Below, piece by piece: positions 34,923-43,711 of a stretch of 64,000 nucleotides of DNA; position 1 is the stretch's first letter; every line of letters begins with the position of its first letter. The stretch covers positions 5,394,001 to 5,458,000 of the forward strand of contig NZ_JAANOV010000001.1 of the NCBI RefSeq assembly GCF_011758745.1. The letters are read 5' to 3'. This DNA comes from Amycolatopsis granulosa (GTDB lineage: Bacteria; Actinomycetota; Actinomycetes; Mycobacteriales; Pseudonocardiaceae). A program made the translations under genes and the position numbers. Below the pieces are notes generated by a model that made no database searches, was not told the DNA's origin, and saw only the letters and a list, made by a program, of their open reading frames with translations.

Positions 34923-35999
34923 GTGAGCGAGCCGTTGCGCGCCGGGATCATCGGTGCGGGCTTCATCGGAGCCGTGCACGCCCGTGCGGTGCGCACCCTG
35001 GGCCAGGACCTGGTCGCGGTCGCCGCCTCCACCCCCGCGCGGTCCCGGCAGGCCGCGGCGGAACTGGGCGCCCGCACGGCCGTCGACAGCGCCGCGGAGC
35101 TCGCGGCCGCGCCGGAGGTCGACGTGGTGCACATCTGCACCCCGAACGCGCTGCACGCCCCGCTCACCCGCATCGCGCTCGCCGCAGGCAAGCACGTGGT
35201 GCTGGAGAAGCCGGTGGGCATGAGCACCGCCGAGGTGGCCGACCTCCGGCAGCGCTGGCGCGACACCGACCGGGTGGTGGCCGTCCCGTTCGCCTACCGC
35301 TTCTACCCGGTCGTGCGTGAGATGCGGCAGCGGCTGGGCGGGGCGCGGATCCGCCTCGTCCACGGCGGCTACCTGCAGGACTGGCTCTCCCGCGACACCG
35401 ATACGAACTGGCGCGTGCGGTCGGAGCTGGGCGGCCCGTCCCGCGCGTTCGGCGACATCGGCGTGCACTGGTGCGATCTGGCGGAGTTCGTCACCGGGCA
35501 GCGGATCGCGCGGGTGCACGCCGTCCTGCCGCGTGCCGTGCCGGTGCGCGCCGGGTCCGAAGTGGACACCGAGGACGCGGCGCTGGTGCAGTTCGAGACC
35601 GGCCAGGGCGTATTCGGCTCCGCCGTGATCAGCCAGATCTCCCCGGGCCGCCGCAACGAGCTCCAGCTGCGCGTCGACACGCCGGACGCCGAGTACGCCT
35701 TCGACCAGCAGGATCCGGAAATCCTGTGGATGGGCCGCCGGGACGGCACGCGCATCCTGCACCGCGGCGACCCCGCGCTCGGCCCGGACGCCACGGCCCG
35801 CAACCTCGTCCCCGCCGGTCACCCGCAGGGTTACCTCGACTCCTTCACCGGTTTCGTCGCCGACGCCTACGCCGCGATGCGCGGCGAGAAGCCCGACGGG
35901 CTGCCGACGCTGGCGGACGGGGCGCGCGCCGCGGCGATCACCGAGGCGGTCCTGGCGTCCGCGGCCCGTCGCGACTGGGTGGACGTCACGCCCGGCTGA
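34923..35999 (+). CDS. Gfo/Idh/MocA-family oxidoreductase
   Basis: 358 residues. G-I-I-G-A-G-F-I-G near 8-16 is the NAD(P)-binding loop. V-H-I-C-T-P-N-A-L-H near 75-84 and E-K-P-V-G near 98-102 are the signature of the family (E-K-P contains the catalytic Lys), and G-D-I-G-V-H-W-C-D near 179-187 provides the active-site D and H. It oxidises or reduces a sugar or cyclitol. GTG 34923 follows GGGGGAG. The neighbouring ROK protein suggests a carbohydrate regulon. A signal peptide is absent. Confidence 0.9.
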   Translation: MSEPLRAGIIGAGFIGAVHARAVRTLGQDLVAVAASTPARSRQAAAELGARTAVDSAAELAAAPEVDVVHICTPNALHAPLTRIALAAGKHVVLEKPVGMSTAEVADLRQRWRDTDRVVAVPFAYRFYPVVREMRQRLGGARIRLVHGGYLQDWLSRDTDTNWRVRSELGGPSRAFGDIGVHWCDLAEFVTGQRIARVHAVLPRAVPVRAGSEVDTEDAALVQFETGQGVFGSAVISQISPGRRNELQLRVDTPDAEYAFDQQDPEILWMGRRDGTRILHRGDPALGPDATARNLVPAGHPQGYLDSFTGFVADAYAAMRGEKPDGLPTLADGARAAAITEAVLASAARRDWVDVTPG

Positions 36000-36046
36000 C
36001 CCCGGGTTTGGTACGAATCTCCGGTAGTGCGAGCGAAGGGACCGCC

Positions 36047-37312
36047 GTGACCGCAACCATCCCGTCCGACCAGCTCGACGATCTGGTCCAGGTGCTCGAC
36101 CTGGTGCGCTCCGGCGCCGCCCGGACCCGTCCCGAACTGGGCCGCCGGTCCGGGCTGGGACGCACGGTCATCAGCCAGCGGGTCGGCCACCTGATGCGCG
36201 CCGGGCTGCTCGAGGACGGCGAGCTCGGCCCCTCCAGCGGTGGCCGTGCGCCGCGCGAACTGCGGTTCCGCTCCGGTGCCGGGGTGATCCTCACCGCCGA
36301 ACTGGGCGCGACCAGCATCAACGCCGGGCTCACCGACCTGGCCGGGAGCCTGCTCGCCCAGCGCACCGAGCCCGCCGACGTCGCGCGCGGACCCGAACCG
36401 GTACTGGCCCAGGTCGGCGCGTTGTTCGACGAGCTGCTGGCCGCCCGCCCGGACGCGGTCGTGTGGGGCGTCGGCATCGGGCTGCCCGGGCCGGTGGAGT
36501 TCGCCACCGGCCGTCCGAGCGCACCGCCGATCATGCCGGGCTGGGACGGCTACCCGGTCCGGGACCACTTCGCGCGGCGGCACCACGCGCCGGTGTGGGT
36601 GGACAACGAGGTCAACACGATGACGCTGGGCGAGTTCCGGGCGGGCGTGGCGGCCGGGGCCCGCGACTACCTCTACGTGAAGATCGGCACCGGGATCGGC
36701 GCCGGGCTGATCTCCGGCGGCCGCCTGCACCGCGGCAGCCAGGGCTGCGCCGGGGACATCGGGCACACCGCCGCCCGCGCCGACACCACGGTCGTGTGCC
36801 GGTGCGGCAACATCGGCTGCCTGGAAGCACTCGCGGGTGGCGCGGCCCTGGCCCGCGACGGTGAGGCGGCGGCGAAGGAGGGCCGCAGCCCGGTCCTGGC
36901 CGAGCGGCTCGCTGCCGGTGGCGTGGTGACCGCGGAGGACGTGGCGTGGGCCGCGCAGAACGGCGACCGGGCGGCGCTGGAGCTGGTCCAGCGCGCCGGG
37001 CGGCTGATCGGCGACCAGCTGGCGATGCTGATCAGCTTCTTCAACCCGTCGCTGCTGCTGATCGGCGGCGGGGTGGCCGGCGCGGGCGACCACCTGCTCG
37101 CCACGATCCGCGAGGTGATCTACGGCCGGTCGCTGCCCCTGGCGACGCGGGACCTGCGGATCGTGCGCTCGTCGCTGGGCGAGAAGGCCGGCGTGGTGGG
37201 CGCGGCGTTCATGGTGCTGGACGAGCTGTTCACCCGCGACCGGCTGGCGCGCTGGATCGACGCGGGCAGTCCGGCGGGGCTGCCCGAGCTGGCCGGGGCC
37301 GACGGGGCCTGA
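36047..37312 (+). CDS. ROK-family transcriptional regulator
   Basis: 421 residues. The N-terminal winged helix spans residues 10-70 (T-R-P-E-L-G-R-R-S-G-L-G-R-T-V-I). The ROK sugar-kinase fold follows with V-G-I-G-L-P-G-P near 143-150, I-G-T-G-I-G-A-G-L near 213-221, and the zinc motif C-R-C-G-N-I-G-C-L-E near 251-260. HTH plus ROK makes it a repressor of the NagC/XylR type rather than a kinase. GTG 36047 follows GAAGGGA. 47 bases after the Gfo/Idh gene, so the two are probably one sugar regulon. Confidence 0.9.
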   Translation: MTATIPSDQLDDLVQVLDLVRSGAARTRPELGRRSGLGRTVISQRVGHLMRAGLLEDGELGPSSGGRAPRELRFRSGAGVILTAELGATSINAGLTDLAGSLLAQRTEPADVARGPEPVLAQVGALFDELLAARPDAVVWGVGIGLPGPVEFATGRPSAPPIMPGWDGYPVRDHFARRHHAPVWVDNEVNTMTLGEFRAGVAAGARDYLYVKIGTGIGAGLISGGRLHRGSQGCAGDIGHTAARADTTVVCRCGNIGCLEALAGGAALARDGEAAAKEGRSPVLAERLAAGGVVTAEDVAWAAQNGDRAALELVQRAGRLIGDQLAMLISFFNPSLLLIGGGVAGAGDHLLATIREVIYGRSLPLATRDLRIVRSSLGEKAGVVGAAFMVLDELFTRDRLARWIDAGSPAGLPELAGADGA

Positions 37313-37327
37313 CCGGGCCGGGAATGC

Positions 37328-37365
37328 CGACGGGCCGGCCCCCCGCGAGGGGAACCGGCCCGTCG
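37328..37365. terminator. Hairpin between ROK and cold-shock genes
   Basis: CGACGGGCCGG (37328-37338) pairs with CCGGCCCGTCG (37355-37365), 11 perfect base pairs, loop of 16. It serves convergent genes; AAAA follows on the plus strand. Confidence 0.65.
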
Positions 37366-37383
37366 AAAACTGTGAGCGGGAGG

Positions 37384-37584
37384 TCAGACGATGCTGACCC
37401 GGCTCGCCTGGGGGCCCTTGGCGCCCTGGGTGATCTCGAAGGTCACCTGCTGGTTCTCTTCAAGGCTGCGGAAGCCGTTGCCGTCGATCTCCGAGTAGTG
37501 GACGAAGACGTCGGGGCCGCTCTCCTGCGCGATGAAGCCGAAGCCCTTTTCGGCGTTGAACCATTTGACGGTGCCCTGTGCCAT
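37384..37584 (-). CDS. Cold-shock protein (CspA family)
   Basis: 66-residue OB-fold RNA chaperone. G-T-V-K-W-F-N near 4-10, K-G-F-G-F-I at 13-18 (RNP1) and V-F-V-H-Y at 26-30 (RNP2) bind single-stranded RNA. ATG 37584 follows AAGGAG and an unusual purine- and A-rich leader (37590-37612). It lies 33 bases after a 67-residue gene and the desaturase, all on the same strand, suggesting a cold-response operon. Low confidence only in whether it has its own promoter. Confidence 0.95.
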   Translation of the reverse strand: MAQGTVKWFNAEKGFGFIAQESGPDVFVHYSEIDGNGFRSLEENQQVTFEITQGAKGPQASRVSIV

Positions 37585-37616
37585 GTGTTTCTCCTTGATT
37601 TTCTTTCTTCTTGTGA

Positions 37617-37820
37617 TCAGAGCGCGGAAACCGCGCCCTTCGTGCTCAGCCCGAGCATGTCCAGCAGCTCGCGGCAGTCGTGTGCGTCCAGCGCGTGGTC
37701 GGCGACCGTACGCGCGGCGCGGTGGTGGGCGATCGCCTCGTCCTGTGCCATCCGGGCGCGCGCCTGCGCGATCGGACCGGTCTCGGGTTGCGGCTGGGAA
37801 GCATGGCGAGCCCAGGTCAT
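37617..37820 (-). CDS. Small hypothetical protein, 67 aa, in desaturase operon
   Basis: 67 residues: [11 protein letters not shown], a helical middle [18 protein letters not shown], then [11 protein letters not shown]. Amphipathic, with no membrane segment; one Cys. ATG 37820 overlaps the desaturase stop by ATGA, so it must be translated from the desaturase mRNA. It lies between desaturase and csp. I know no family. Its position suggests a role in membrane fluidity or cold adaptation, which is inference. Confidence 0.6.
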   Translation of the reverse strand: MTWARHASQPQPETGPIAQARARMAQDEAIAHHRAARTVADHALDAHDCRELLDMLGLSTKGAVSAL

Positions 37821-38794
37821 GACGATCCCTTCGACGGTGCGGTTGACGCGGTTGACTTCACGGCCAGCCGGGCCAGCCGCTGCTCGGTGGGCCAGCGCAC
37901 CTGCCAGGCCCAGCCGAGACGTTCGAACGCCCAGATCACCCGGGCGGACACGTCGATCTGCCCACGGCGCACGCCGTGCCGGGCGCAGGTCGGATCGGCG
38001 TGGTGGGAGTTGTGCCACGACTCGCCCATGGACAGGATCGCCAGCGGCCAGAAGTTGGCCGAGCGGTCCCGGCTGGCGAACGGGCGGTCGCCGATCATGT
38101 GGCAGATCGAGTTGACCGACCAGGTCACGTGGTGCTGGAAGGACACCCGCGCGAGCCCCGCCCACAGGAAGCCGGTCAGGGCACCCCACCAGGACAGGGT
38201 GGCCAGCCCGCCGATCAGCGCCGGCAGCAGCACGGACAACGACACCCACAGCGGGAACAACCGGTCCACCGCACGGATGTCGGCGTCCGCGGCCAGGTCC
38301 GGGGCGAACCGGTCCACATTGGTCCGGTCGCGGCCGAACAGCCAGCCCATGTGCGCGTGCCAGAAACCCTTGGCCAGCGCGACCGGGGAGGTGCCGAACA
38401 GCCACGGCGAGTGCGGATCACCCGCGCGGTCGGAGAAGGCGTGGTGCCGCCGGTGGTCGGCGACCCAGCCGAGCACCGGTCCCTGCGCGGCCATGCTCCC
38501 CGCGATCGCCAGCGCGATCCGGAGTGGACGGTTGGCGCGGAACGCACCGTGCGTGAAATACCGGTGGTAGCCGATGGTGATGCCCAAAGTGGACACGGTG
38601 AAGAAGGCGGCGGCGACCGCGAGGTCGAGCCAGCTCACCCCCCAGCCCCAGAACACGGGAACGGCCACGATCAGCGCGACGAACGGGATGATCAGGAACG
38701 CACGGATGACCACCATCTCGGTCATCGAGGCCTGGTCCGACAGCAGCGGCTTGGGACTCTTCCGGTCCGGAACGACGGAAGTCGAAGAGGTCAA
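37817..38794 (-). CDS. Acyl-CoA/fatty-acid desaturase
   Basis: 325-residue integral membrane di-iron desaturase (delta-9 type). Three His boxes are visible: H-R-Y-F-T-H (first), H-R-R-H-H (second) and H-N-S-H-H (third). Four hydrophobic helices lie in two pairs. It introduces a double bond in long acyl chains using O2 and a reductase partner. TTG 38794 is chosen, preceded by GAGAAG at 6 bases; the longer frame to 39025 has no support. A promoter about 100 bases upstream leaves a long untranslated leader. Confidence 0.9.
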   Translation of the reverse strand: MTSSTSVVPDRKSPKPLLSDQASMTEMVVIRAFLIIPFVALIVAVPVFWGWGVSWLDLAVAAAFFTVSTLGITIGYHRYFTHGAFRANRPLRIALAIAGSMAAQGPVLGWVADHRRHHAFSDRAGDPHSPWLFGTSPVALAKGFWHAHMGWLFGRDRTNVDRFAPDLAADADIRAVDRLFPLWVSLSVLLPALIGGLATLSWWGALTGFLWAGLARVSFQHHVTWSVNSICHMIGDRPFASRDRSANFWPLAILSMGESWHNSHHADPTCARHGVRRGQIDVSARVIWAFERLGWAWQVRWPTEQRLARLAVKSTASTAPSKGSS

Positions 38795-38891
38795 AAAGGA
38801 ACTTCTCTCGTGGAGGATCAACCACGACGGGCCAACCGAAGGGAACGAAACCGGCCCGGTGCCAGCCTGCGAGAAACTCCCGACGACATCA

Positions 38892-38920
38892 ACAGTACCG
38901 CACGCGGCCCGGTCCGTCAC
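38892..38920 (-). promoter_or_regulatory. Promoter of desaturase-csp operon
   Basis: Minus strand GTGACG (38920-38915), 17-base spacer, TACTGT (38897-38892). It predicts a leader of about 90 bases before TTG 38794. Confidence 0.55.
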
Positions 38921-38957
38921 GACTCCGGTCCGGCTCGCGGGGTGGCAGGCTGGTCGG

Positions 38958-40064
38958 GTGATCATCCTGGCGGTCGTCGCGCTGCTGGCCTGGCTGTGGC
39001 TGGCCGCGACCGGCTTCTGGCGCACCGACCAGCGTCTCCCGCCCCGTCACCGGCCCGCGAACTGGCCCTCGGTGGTGGTCGTCGTGCCCGCCCGGGACGA
39101 GGCCGCCGTCCTGCCGGAAACCCTGCCCACGCTGCTCGCCCAGCGCTACCCCGGGCCCCTGCGCGTGGTGCTGGTGGACGACGGCAGCGGCGACGACACG
39201 GCCGCCGTCGCCCGCAGGATCGGGGGCGACCGGCTCACGATCACCGCATCGGGTGATCGGCCGCCCGGGTGGGCCGGCAAGCCGTGGGCGCTCGCCCGCG
39301 GCACGGGGGAGGCGGGGGACGCCGAGTTCCTGCTGTTCACCGACGCCGACATCGCGCACGGACCGGACTCGGTGACCGCCCTGGTCGAGGCCGCCGGGGA
39401 GCGCGACCTCGTGTCGCAGATGGCCCGCCTGCGCACCCGCACCGCCTGGGAACGGCTCGTCGTTCCCGCGTTCGTGTACTTCTTCGCGATGCTCTACCCG
39501 TTCCGCCGCGTCAACGGCCCCGGCCGCACCGCCGCGGCCGCCGGCGGTTGCTGCCTGGTGCGGCGCACGGCGCTGGAGCGGGCCGGGGGAGTGGCGGCGA
39601 TCCGGGACGCGGTGATCGACGACGTCGCCCTCGGCCGGGCGATCAAGCGCGCCGGTGGCCGTATCTGGCTCGGTCTCGCCGGGGACGTGCGCAGCGTCCG
39701 CCCGTACCCGACCCTGCGCTCGCTGTGGCGGATGGTCGCCCGCAGCGCCTACACCCAGCTGCGGGACTCGGTCGTGCTGCTCGCGGGCACCGTGCTCGGC
39801 CTGGCCGTGGTGTTCCTCGCCCCGCCGGTGCTGACCTTCGCGAGCACCGGTGTCCCGCGCTTCCTCGCTCTCGCGGCGTGGCTGCTGATGACGCTGACCT
39901 TCGTCCCGATGCTGCGTTACCACGGCCGGCCCTGGCCGGCCGCGGTGCTGCTGCCGGTGACCGCGGCCCTGTACCTGGTGATGACCGTCGACTCGGCGAT
40001 CCAGCACTGGCGCGGCCGCGGCGCTGCGTGGAAGGGCCGCAGCTACCCGCGTGCGCGGTCGTGA
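38958..40064 (+). CDS. Glycosyltransferase family 2, HpnB-like
   Basis: 368 residues. One N-terminal helix (residues 2-18), a GT-A domain with V-V-V-V-P-A-R-D-E, V-L-V-D-D-G-S and F-T-D-A-D-I metal/nucleotide motifs, an acceptor loop, then three to four C-terminal membrane helices. The layout resembles the hopanoid-associated glycosyltransferase HpnB, but no other hopanoid genes are nearby. CAGGCT lies 6 bases before GTG 38958 (possibly leaderless). Acts at the inner membrane face. Substrate unknown. Confidence 0.85.
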   Translation: MIILAVVALLAWLWLAATGFWRTDQRLPPRHRPANWPSVVVVVPARDEAAVLPETLPTLLAQRYPGPLRVVLVDDGSGDDTAAVARRIGGDRLTITASGDRPPGWAGKPWALARGTGEAGDAEFLLFTDADIAHGPDSVTALVEAAGERDLVSQMARLRTRTAWERLVVPAFVYFFAMLYPFRRVNGPGRTAAAAGGCCLVRRTALERAGGVAAIRDAVIDDVALGRAIKRAGGRIWLGLAGDVRSVRPYPTLRSLWRMVARSAYTQLRDSVVLLAGTVLGLAVVFLAPPVLTFASTGVPRFLALAAWLLMTLTFVPMLRYHGRPWPAAVLLPVTAALYLVMTVDSAIQHWRGRGAAWKGRSYPRARS

Positions 40065-40074
40065 TCGCGGGTAC
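40049..40074 (+). promoter_or_regulatory. Sigma-B/F-like promoter of DUF2630 gene
   Basis: GCGT (40049-40052), 16 bases, GGGTAC (40069-40074), 35 bases before ATG 40109. The -35 part lies inside the glycosyltransferase 3' end. Confidence 0.45.
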
Positions 40075-40108
40075 GGTCGGACCCGGACCCCGGAACGAGG
40101 AGAAGACC

Positions 40109-40351
40109 ATGGCCGACCAGGAGATCATCGCCGACATCGACAGGCTGATCGCCGAGGAGCACGAGCTGCGGTCCCGGTCGATTGGCGGCGGCCTGAGCGA
40201 CGACGACCGCGCCCGGATGCGCCGGGTCGAGGAGCAGCTGGACCAGTGCTGGGACCTGCTCCGCCGGCGCCGGGCGGCACGCGAGTTCGGGGAGAACCCG
40301 GACCAGGCGCAGGCCCGCCCGGCCGGCGAGGTCGAGTCCTACCAGCAGTGA
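40109..40351 (+). CDS. DUF2630 protein, 80 aa
   Basis: 80 residues. I-I-A-D-I-D-R-L-I-A-E-E-H-E-L-R-S near 5-22 and V-E-E-Q-L-D-Q-C-W-D-L-L-R-R-R-R-A near 39-56 are the family signature; it is all-helical and acidic. Function is unknown. ATG 40109 follows GAGGAGAAG. The GGGTAC promoter would make it a stress-induced gene. Confidence 0.85.
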   Translation: MADQEIIADIDRLIAEEHELRSRSIGGGLSDDDRARMRRVEEQLDQCWDLLRRRRAAREFGENPDQAQARPAGEVESYQQ

Positions 40352-40388
40352 GCCGCGGGCGGCCGGAATACCGGCGCCGCCGCGCCGG

Positions 40389-40417
40389 TTGACCCTGCAT
40401 AGTTGAACGCACAACTA
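40389..40417 (+). promoter_or_regulatory. Promoter and MarR-type operator of FMN reductase
   Basis: TTGACC (40389-40394) serves as -35. TAGTTG (40400-40405), 6 bases, CAACTA (40412-40417) is a perfect inverted repeat with the TTG-N6-CAA layout common for MarR-type operators and lies over the expected -10. Confidence 0.5.
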
Positions 40418-40436
40418 GTTGAGCAGGGTGAGGTTC

Positions 40437-41048
40437 ATGTCCCGCACACTCGCGGTCGTCTCGGCCGGCCTGAGCAGCCCCTCGTCGACGCGGCTGCTGG
40501 GCGACCGGCTCGCGCAGGCCACCGCCAGGGAGATCGGCGCCGCCGTGACGGTGGTCGAGCTGCGCGACCTCGCCGGTGACATCGCCAACAACCTCGTCAC
40601 CGGATTCCCCAGCCCCAAGCTGGGCGACGCGATCGACGCCGTCACCCGCGCGGACGGGCTCATCGTCGTCACGCCGATCTTCAACGCCTCCTACAGTGGC
40701 CTGTTCAAGTCGTTCTTCGACGTGATCGAGGCTGGTTCGCTGCAGGGCAAGCCCGTCCTCATCGCCGCGACCGCGGGCACCGCCCGGCACTCGCTCGCGC
40801 TGGAGTTCGCCCTGCGGCCCCTGTTCGCCTACCTGCGTGCCGACGTGGTGCCCACCGCGGTGTTCGCCGCCTCGGCGGACTGGGGCGCGTCCGACGGCCC
40901 GGACGGTGACCTCACCGCCCGCATCGACCGCGCCGCCGGTGAGCTGGCCGCGGTGATGGCCGGCCGGCCGGCCGCCGCGCCGGAAACCGATGCGGACGAG
41001 TTCGTCCCGTTCGAGGCGCAGCTGGCCCGCCTGGGCATCACGTCATAG
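40437..41048 (+). CDS. FMN reductase, CE1759-type
   Basis: 203 residues, flavodoxin-like fold. V-S-A-G-L-S-S-P-S-S-T near 8-18 binds the FMN phosphate, and P-I-F-N-A-S-Y-S-G-L-F-K near 80-91 forms the flavin loop of NADPH-dependent FMN reductases. It supplies reduced FMN to partner monooxygenases or acts as a quinone/azo reductase. ATG 40437 follows GTGAGG. Ends overlapping the convergent acyl-CoA dehydrogenase by 11 bases. Confidence 0.87.
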   Translation: MSRTLAVVSAGLSSPSSTRLLGDRLAQATAREIGAAVTVVELRDLAGDIANNLVTGFPSPKLGDAIDAVTRADGLIVVTPIFNASYSGLFKSFFDVIEAGSLQGKPVLIAATAGTARHSLALEFALRPLFAYLRADVVPTAVFAASADWGASDGPDGDLTARIDRAAGELAAVMAGRPAAAPETDADEFVPFEAQLARLGITS

Positions 41049-42198
41049 CGTCCACGCCGGTCAGGTCCCGGCCGATGATCAGCTTCTGCACCTGGCTGGT
41101 GCCCTCGTAGAGGGTGAGCACGCGCGCGTCCCGGACGTACTTGCCGACGGGGTACTCGTCGATGAACCCGTACCCGCCGAACACCTGCAGGCAGTTGTTC
41201 GTCACGCGCACGGCGGTCTCGCTCGCGTGGTACTTCGCCGCCGAGGCGTCCGTGGCGTACTCCTTCGGCGTCATCCCCGCGTCGGCCATGCGGGCGACCT
41301 GGTGGGTGAGCAGCCGCGACGCCTGCACGTCCACCGCGGCGTCCGCGAGCAGCTCCTGCACCAGCTGGAACGAGGCGATCGGCCGGCCGAACTGCTCGCG
41401 CCCGGTGGCATAGCCGGTGGCCGCGTCGAGAGCGGCCTGGGCCACGCCGACGGCTCCCGCCGCCACCGAGATCCGGCCGCGGGACAGCGTGCCGAGCGCG
41501 ATGCCCAGGCCCCGGCCGACCTCGCCCAGCCGGGCGGAGTCCGGTACGCGCACGGCGTCGTAGGTCAGCTCCGCCGTCGCCTGGCCGCGCAGGCCGAGCT
41601 TGCCCTTGATCTCCCGCGCGGTGAAGCCGGGCGCATCGGTGGGCACCAGGAACGCGGTGATGCCGGTGTCGCCGGTGCGGGCGAACGTCAGCGCGACCTG
41701 GGCCCAGGTGCCGTTGGTGATGAACATCTTGCTGCCGTCGATCACCCAGTCGGAGCCGTCCCGCCTCGCGCGGGTGCGCAGCGAGCCGGCGTCGGAGCCG
41801 GTGCCCGGCTCGGTGAGGCCGAAGCAGCCCAGCGCCGCGCCGCTGCTCAGCCGCGGCAGCCACTCCTGTTTCTGCTCCTCGGTGCCGTGCGCGGCGATTG
41901 TCTTCGCGACCAGGCCGAGCGACACCGACACGATGCCCCGCACCGCCGAGTCACCGCGGCCCAGCTCCTCGGTGACCAGCACGTAGGACAGCACGTCGGC
42001 GTCCACGCCGCCGTAGCGCTCGCCCAGCGTCAGGCCGAGGAACCCGAGCTCGCCCAGCCGCCGCACCACGGCCCGGTCGACCTGCTCGGCGCGGTCCCAC
42101 TCGCGGGCGTGCGGGACGATCTCGGCGTCCACGAACTCCGCCGCCATCCGGCGGAAGTCGCGCTGGGTCTCGGTGAGCCCGAAGTCCCGTGCCAGCAT
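41038..42198 (-). CDS. Acyl-CoA dehydrogenase
   Basis: 386-residue FAD enzyme that forms the alpha-beta double bond of acyl-CoA. G-C-F-G-L-T-E-P-G-T-G-S-D near 122-134 and the F-I-T-N-G FAD loop are seen. The catalytic Glu lies in L-T-L-Y-E-G-T-S near 358-365, and Y-A-T-G-R-E-Q-F-G-R-P is the conserved C-terminal signature. ATG 42198 has GGAGGAA upstream. Last gene of the CoA-transferase operon. Confidence 0.93.
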   Translation of the reverse strand: MLARDFGLTETQRDFRRMAAEFVDAEIVPHAREWDRAEQVDRAVVRRLGELGFLGLTLGERYGGVDADVLSYVLVTEELGRGDSAVRGIVSVSLGLVAKTIAAHGTEEQKQEWLPRLSSGAALGCFGLTEPGTGSDAGSLRTRARRDGSDWVIDGSKMFITNGTWAQVALTFARTGDTGITAFLVPTDAPGFTAREIKGKLGLRGQATAELTYDAVRVPDSARLGEVGRGLGIALGTLSRGRISVAAGAVGVAQAALDAATGYATGREQFGRPIASFQLVQELLADAAVDVQASRLLTHQVARMADAGMTPKEYATDASAAKYHASETAVRVTNNCLQVFGGYGFIDEYPVGKYVRDARVLTLYEGTSQVQKLIIGRDLTGVDAMT

Positions 42199-42212
42199 CG
42201 CGCCGTTCCTCC

Positions 42213-43700
42213 TCAGACGTCCGCGGGTGCGGTTCCGGTGGCGGTGAGCGGCAGGCCGAGCTGCGCGCGTTCGGTCAGCCACCGGGTCGGCCGGTACCGA
42301 GGGTCGCCGGTCGCCTCGTGCAGGGCGCGCTGCAGCATGAGCAGCCGGGCGGTCCCGATCTCGTCGCCCCAGGCCAGCGGGCCCTTCGGGTAGCCGAGGC
42401 CGAGCCGCACGCCCAGGTCGATGTCCGCCGGTGCGGCGATGCCCTGCTCGGCGATCGAGGTGGCCACCGAGACGATCGACGACACCAGCCGCTGCGCGAC
42501 GCCGCCCTCGATGTCGCGCACCACCGACACCGCGCTGCCGCCACGGGCCAGCACCGCCCGCGCGTCGCGGGCGTCGGCCGGGTCGGCGGCCGGGGTGATC
42601 GCCAGGACCCGCCGTGCCGTGCGGACCGACAGCGGGTCGACGCCGAAGGTGCGCTCCGGCGGCAGGGCCTGGGCGGCGATCACGGTCGCGACCGTGGTGC
42701 CCCAGGTCGTGACCAGCGCGACCGCTTCCGCGGTCAGGGTGTCGGCCACCTTCGCGCCGGCCTCGGTCAGCGCGGCGCGCAGGTCCGCGTCGTCCGTCCA
42801 CACCGGACGATCGGCGTCCCCGGTGACCGGTTTCTCCGCGGGCTGTTCCGCGCCGGGGGCATAGTCGAACCAGCCCTGGCCGGTCTTGCGCCCGTGCAGC
42901 CCGGCCGCGACCCGGTTGGGCGTGAGGAACGACGCGCGCAGCCGGTCGGAGTAGCGGAACCCGGTCCAGATCGACTCGATCACGGTCGCGGTGACGTCGA
43001 GGCCGGTGAGGTCCATCAGCTCGAACGGGCCCATCCGCAGGCCCAGCACGTCCCGCGCGACGCGGTCCAGCTCGGCCGGCTCGGCGACCTGGCGCTCCAG
43101 CAGTGCGAGCGCCTCGGTGACCAGGCCGCGCCCGGCGTGGTTGATCAGGAAGCCCGGTGTGTCGGACACGACCACCGGGTGGTGACCGGACTCGCGGACC
43201 AGGGCCGACACGGTGTCCACCACGCCGGCGCGGGTGCGCGCGCCCGGGATCACCTCGACGATCTTCATCAGCGGAGCCGGGTTGAAGAAGTGCAGGCCGA
43301 CCAGGCGCGACGGGTCCGCCAGCCGCGCGGCGATCTGCGTGACCGGCAGCGACGAGGTGTTGGTCGCGAACACCGCCGTCGCGGGCAGGTTGTCCGCCAG
43401 CTCGGTGAACAGCGCGGCCTTGGTGTCCAGGTCCTCCCGGATCGCCTCGATCACCAGGTCCACCTCGCCCGGCTCGGCCGGGGCGGCCAGCGGCACCAGC
43501 CGCCCGGCGATCGCCGCGGCCTCCGCGGCGGTGCTGCGGCCCTTCTGCACGGCGCGGTCGAGCATGCCGCGGATGAAGTCCACGGCCTCGCCGACCGACT
43601 CCGGCCGGGCGTCGGCCAGCTCCACGGTGTGGCCCGCGGTGGCGGCCCACTGGGCGATCCCGCGGCCCATCACCCCGGTCCCGACGATCCTGATCCGCAC
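42213..43700 (-). CDS. 3-hydroxyacyl-CoA dehydrogenase, double-domain
   Basis: 495 residues, NAD-dependent. V-G-T-G-V-M-G-R-G-I near the start is the dinucleotide loop. L-V-G-L-H-F-F-N-P-A-P near 135-146 holds the catalytic His. G-F-L-I-N near 182 starts the first C-terminal domain, and a second one follows. It oxidises 3-hydroxyacyl-CoA. GTG 43700 is preceded by AGGAGAGG; ATG 43715 would overlap the upstream gene. The layout resembles PaaH-like enzymes of aromatic or adipate pathways. Confidence 0.9.
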   Translation of the reverse strand: MRIRIVGTGVMGRGIAQWAATAGHTVELADARPESVGEAVDFIRGMLDRAVQKGRSTAAEAAAIAGRLVPLAAPAEPGEVDLVIEAIREDLDTKAALFTELADNLPATAVFATNTSSLPVTQIAARLADPSRLVGLHFFNPAPLMKIVEVIPGARTRAGVVDTVSALVRESGHHPVVVSDTPGFLINHAGRGLVTEALALLERQVAEPAELDRVARDVLGLRMGPFELMDLTGLDVTATVIESIWTGFRYSDRLRASFLTPNRVAAGLHGRKTGQGWFDYAPGAEQPAEKPVTGDADRPVWTDDADLRAALTEAGAKVADTLTAEAVALVTTWGTTVATVIAAQALPPERTFGVDPLSVRTARRVLAITPAADPADARDARAVLARGGSAVSVVRDIEGGVAQRLVSSIVSVATSIAEQGIAAPADIDLGVRLGLGYPKGPLAWGDEIGTARLLMLQRALHEATGDPRYRPTRWLTERAQLGLPLTATGTAPADV

Positions 43701-43711
43701 GGTCCTCTCCT

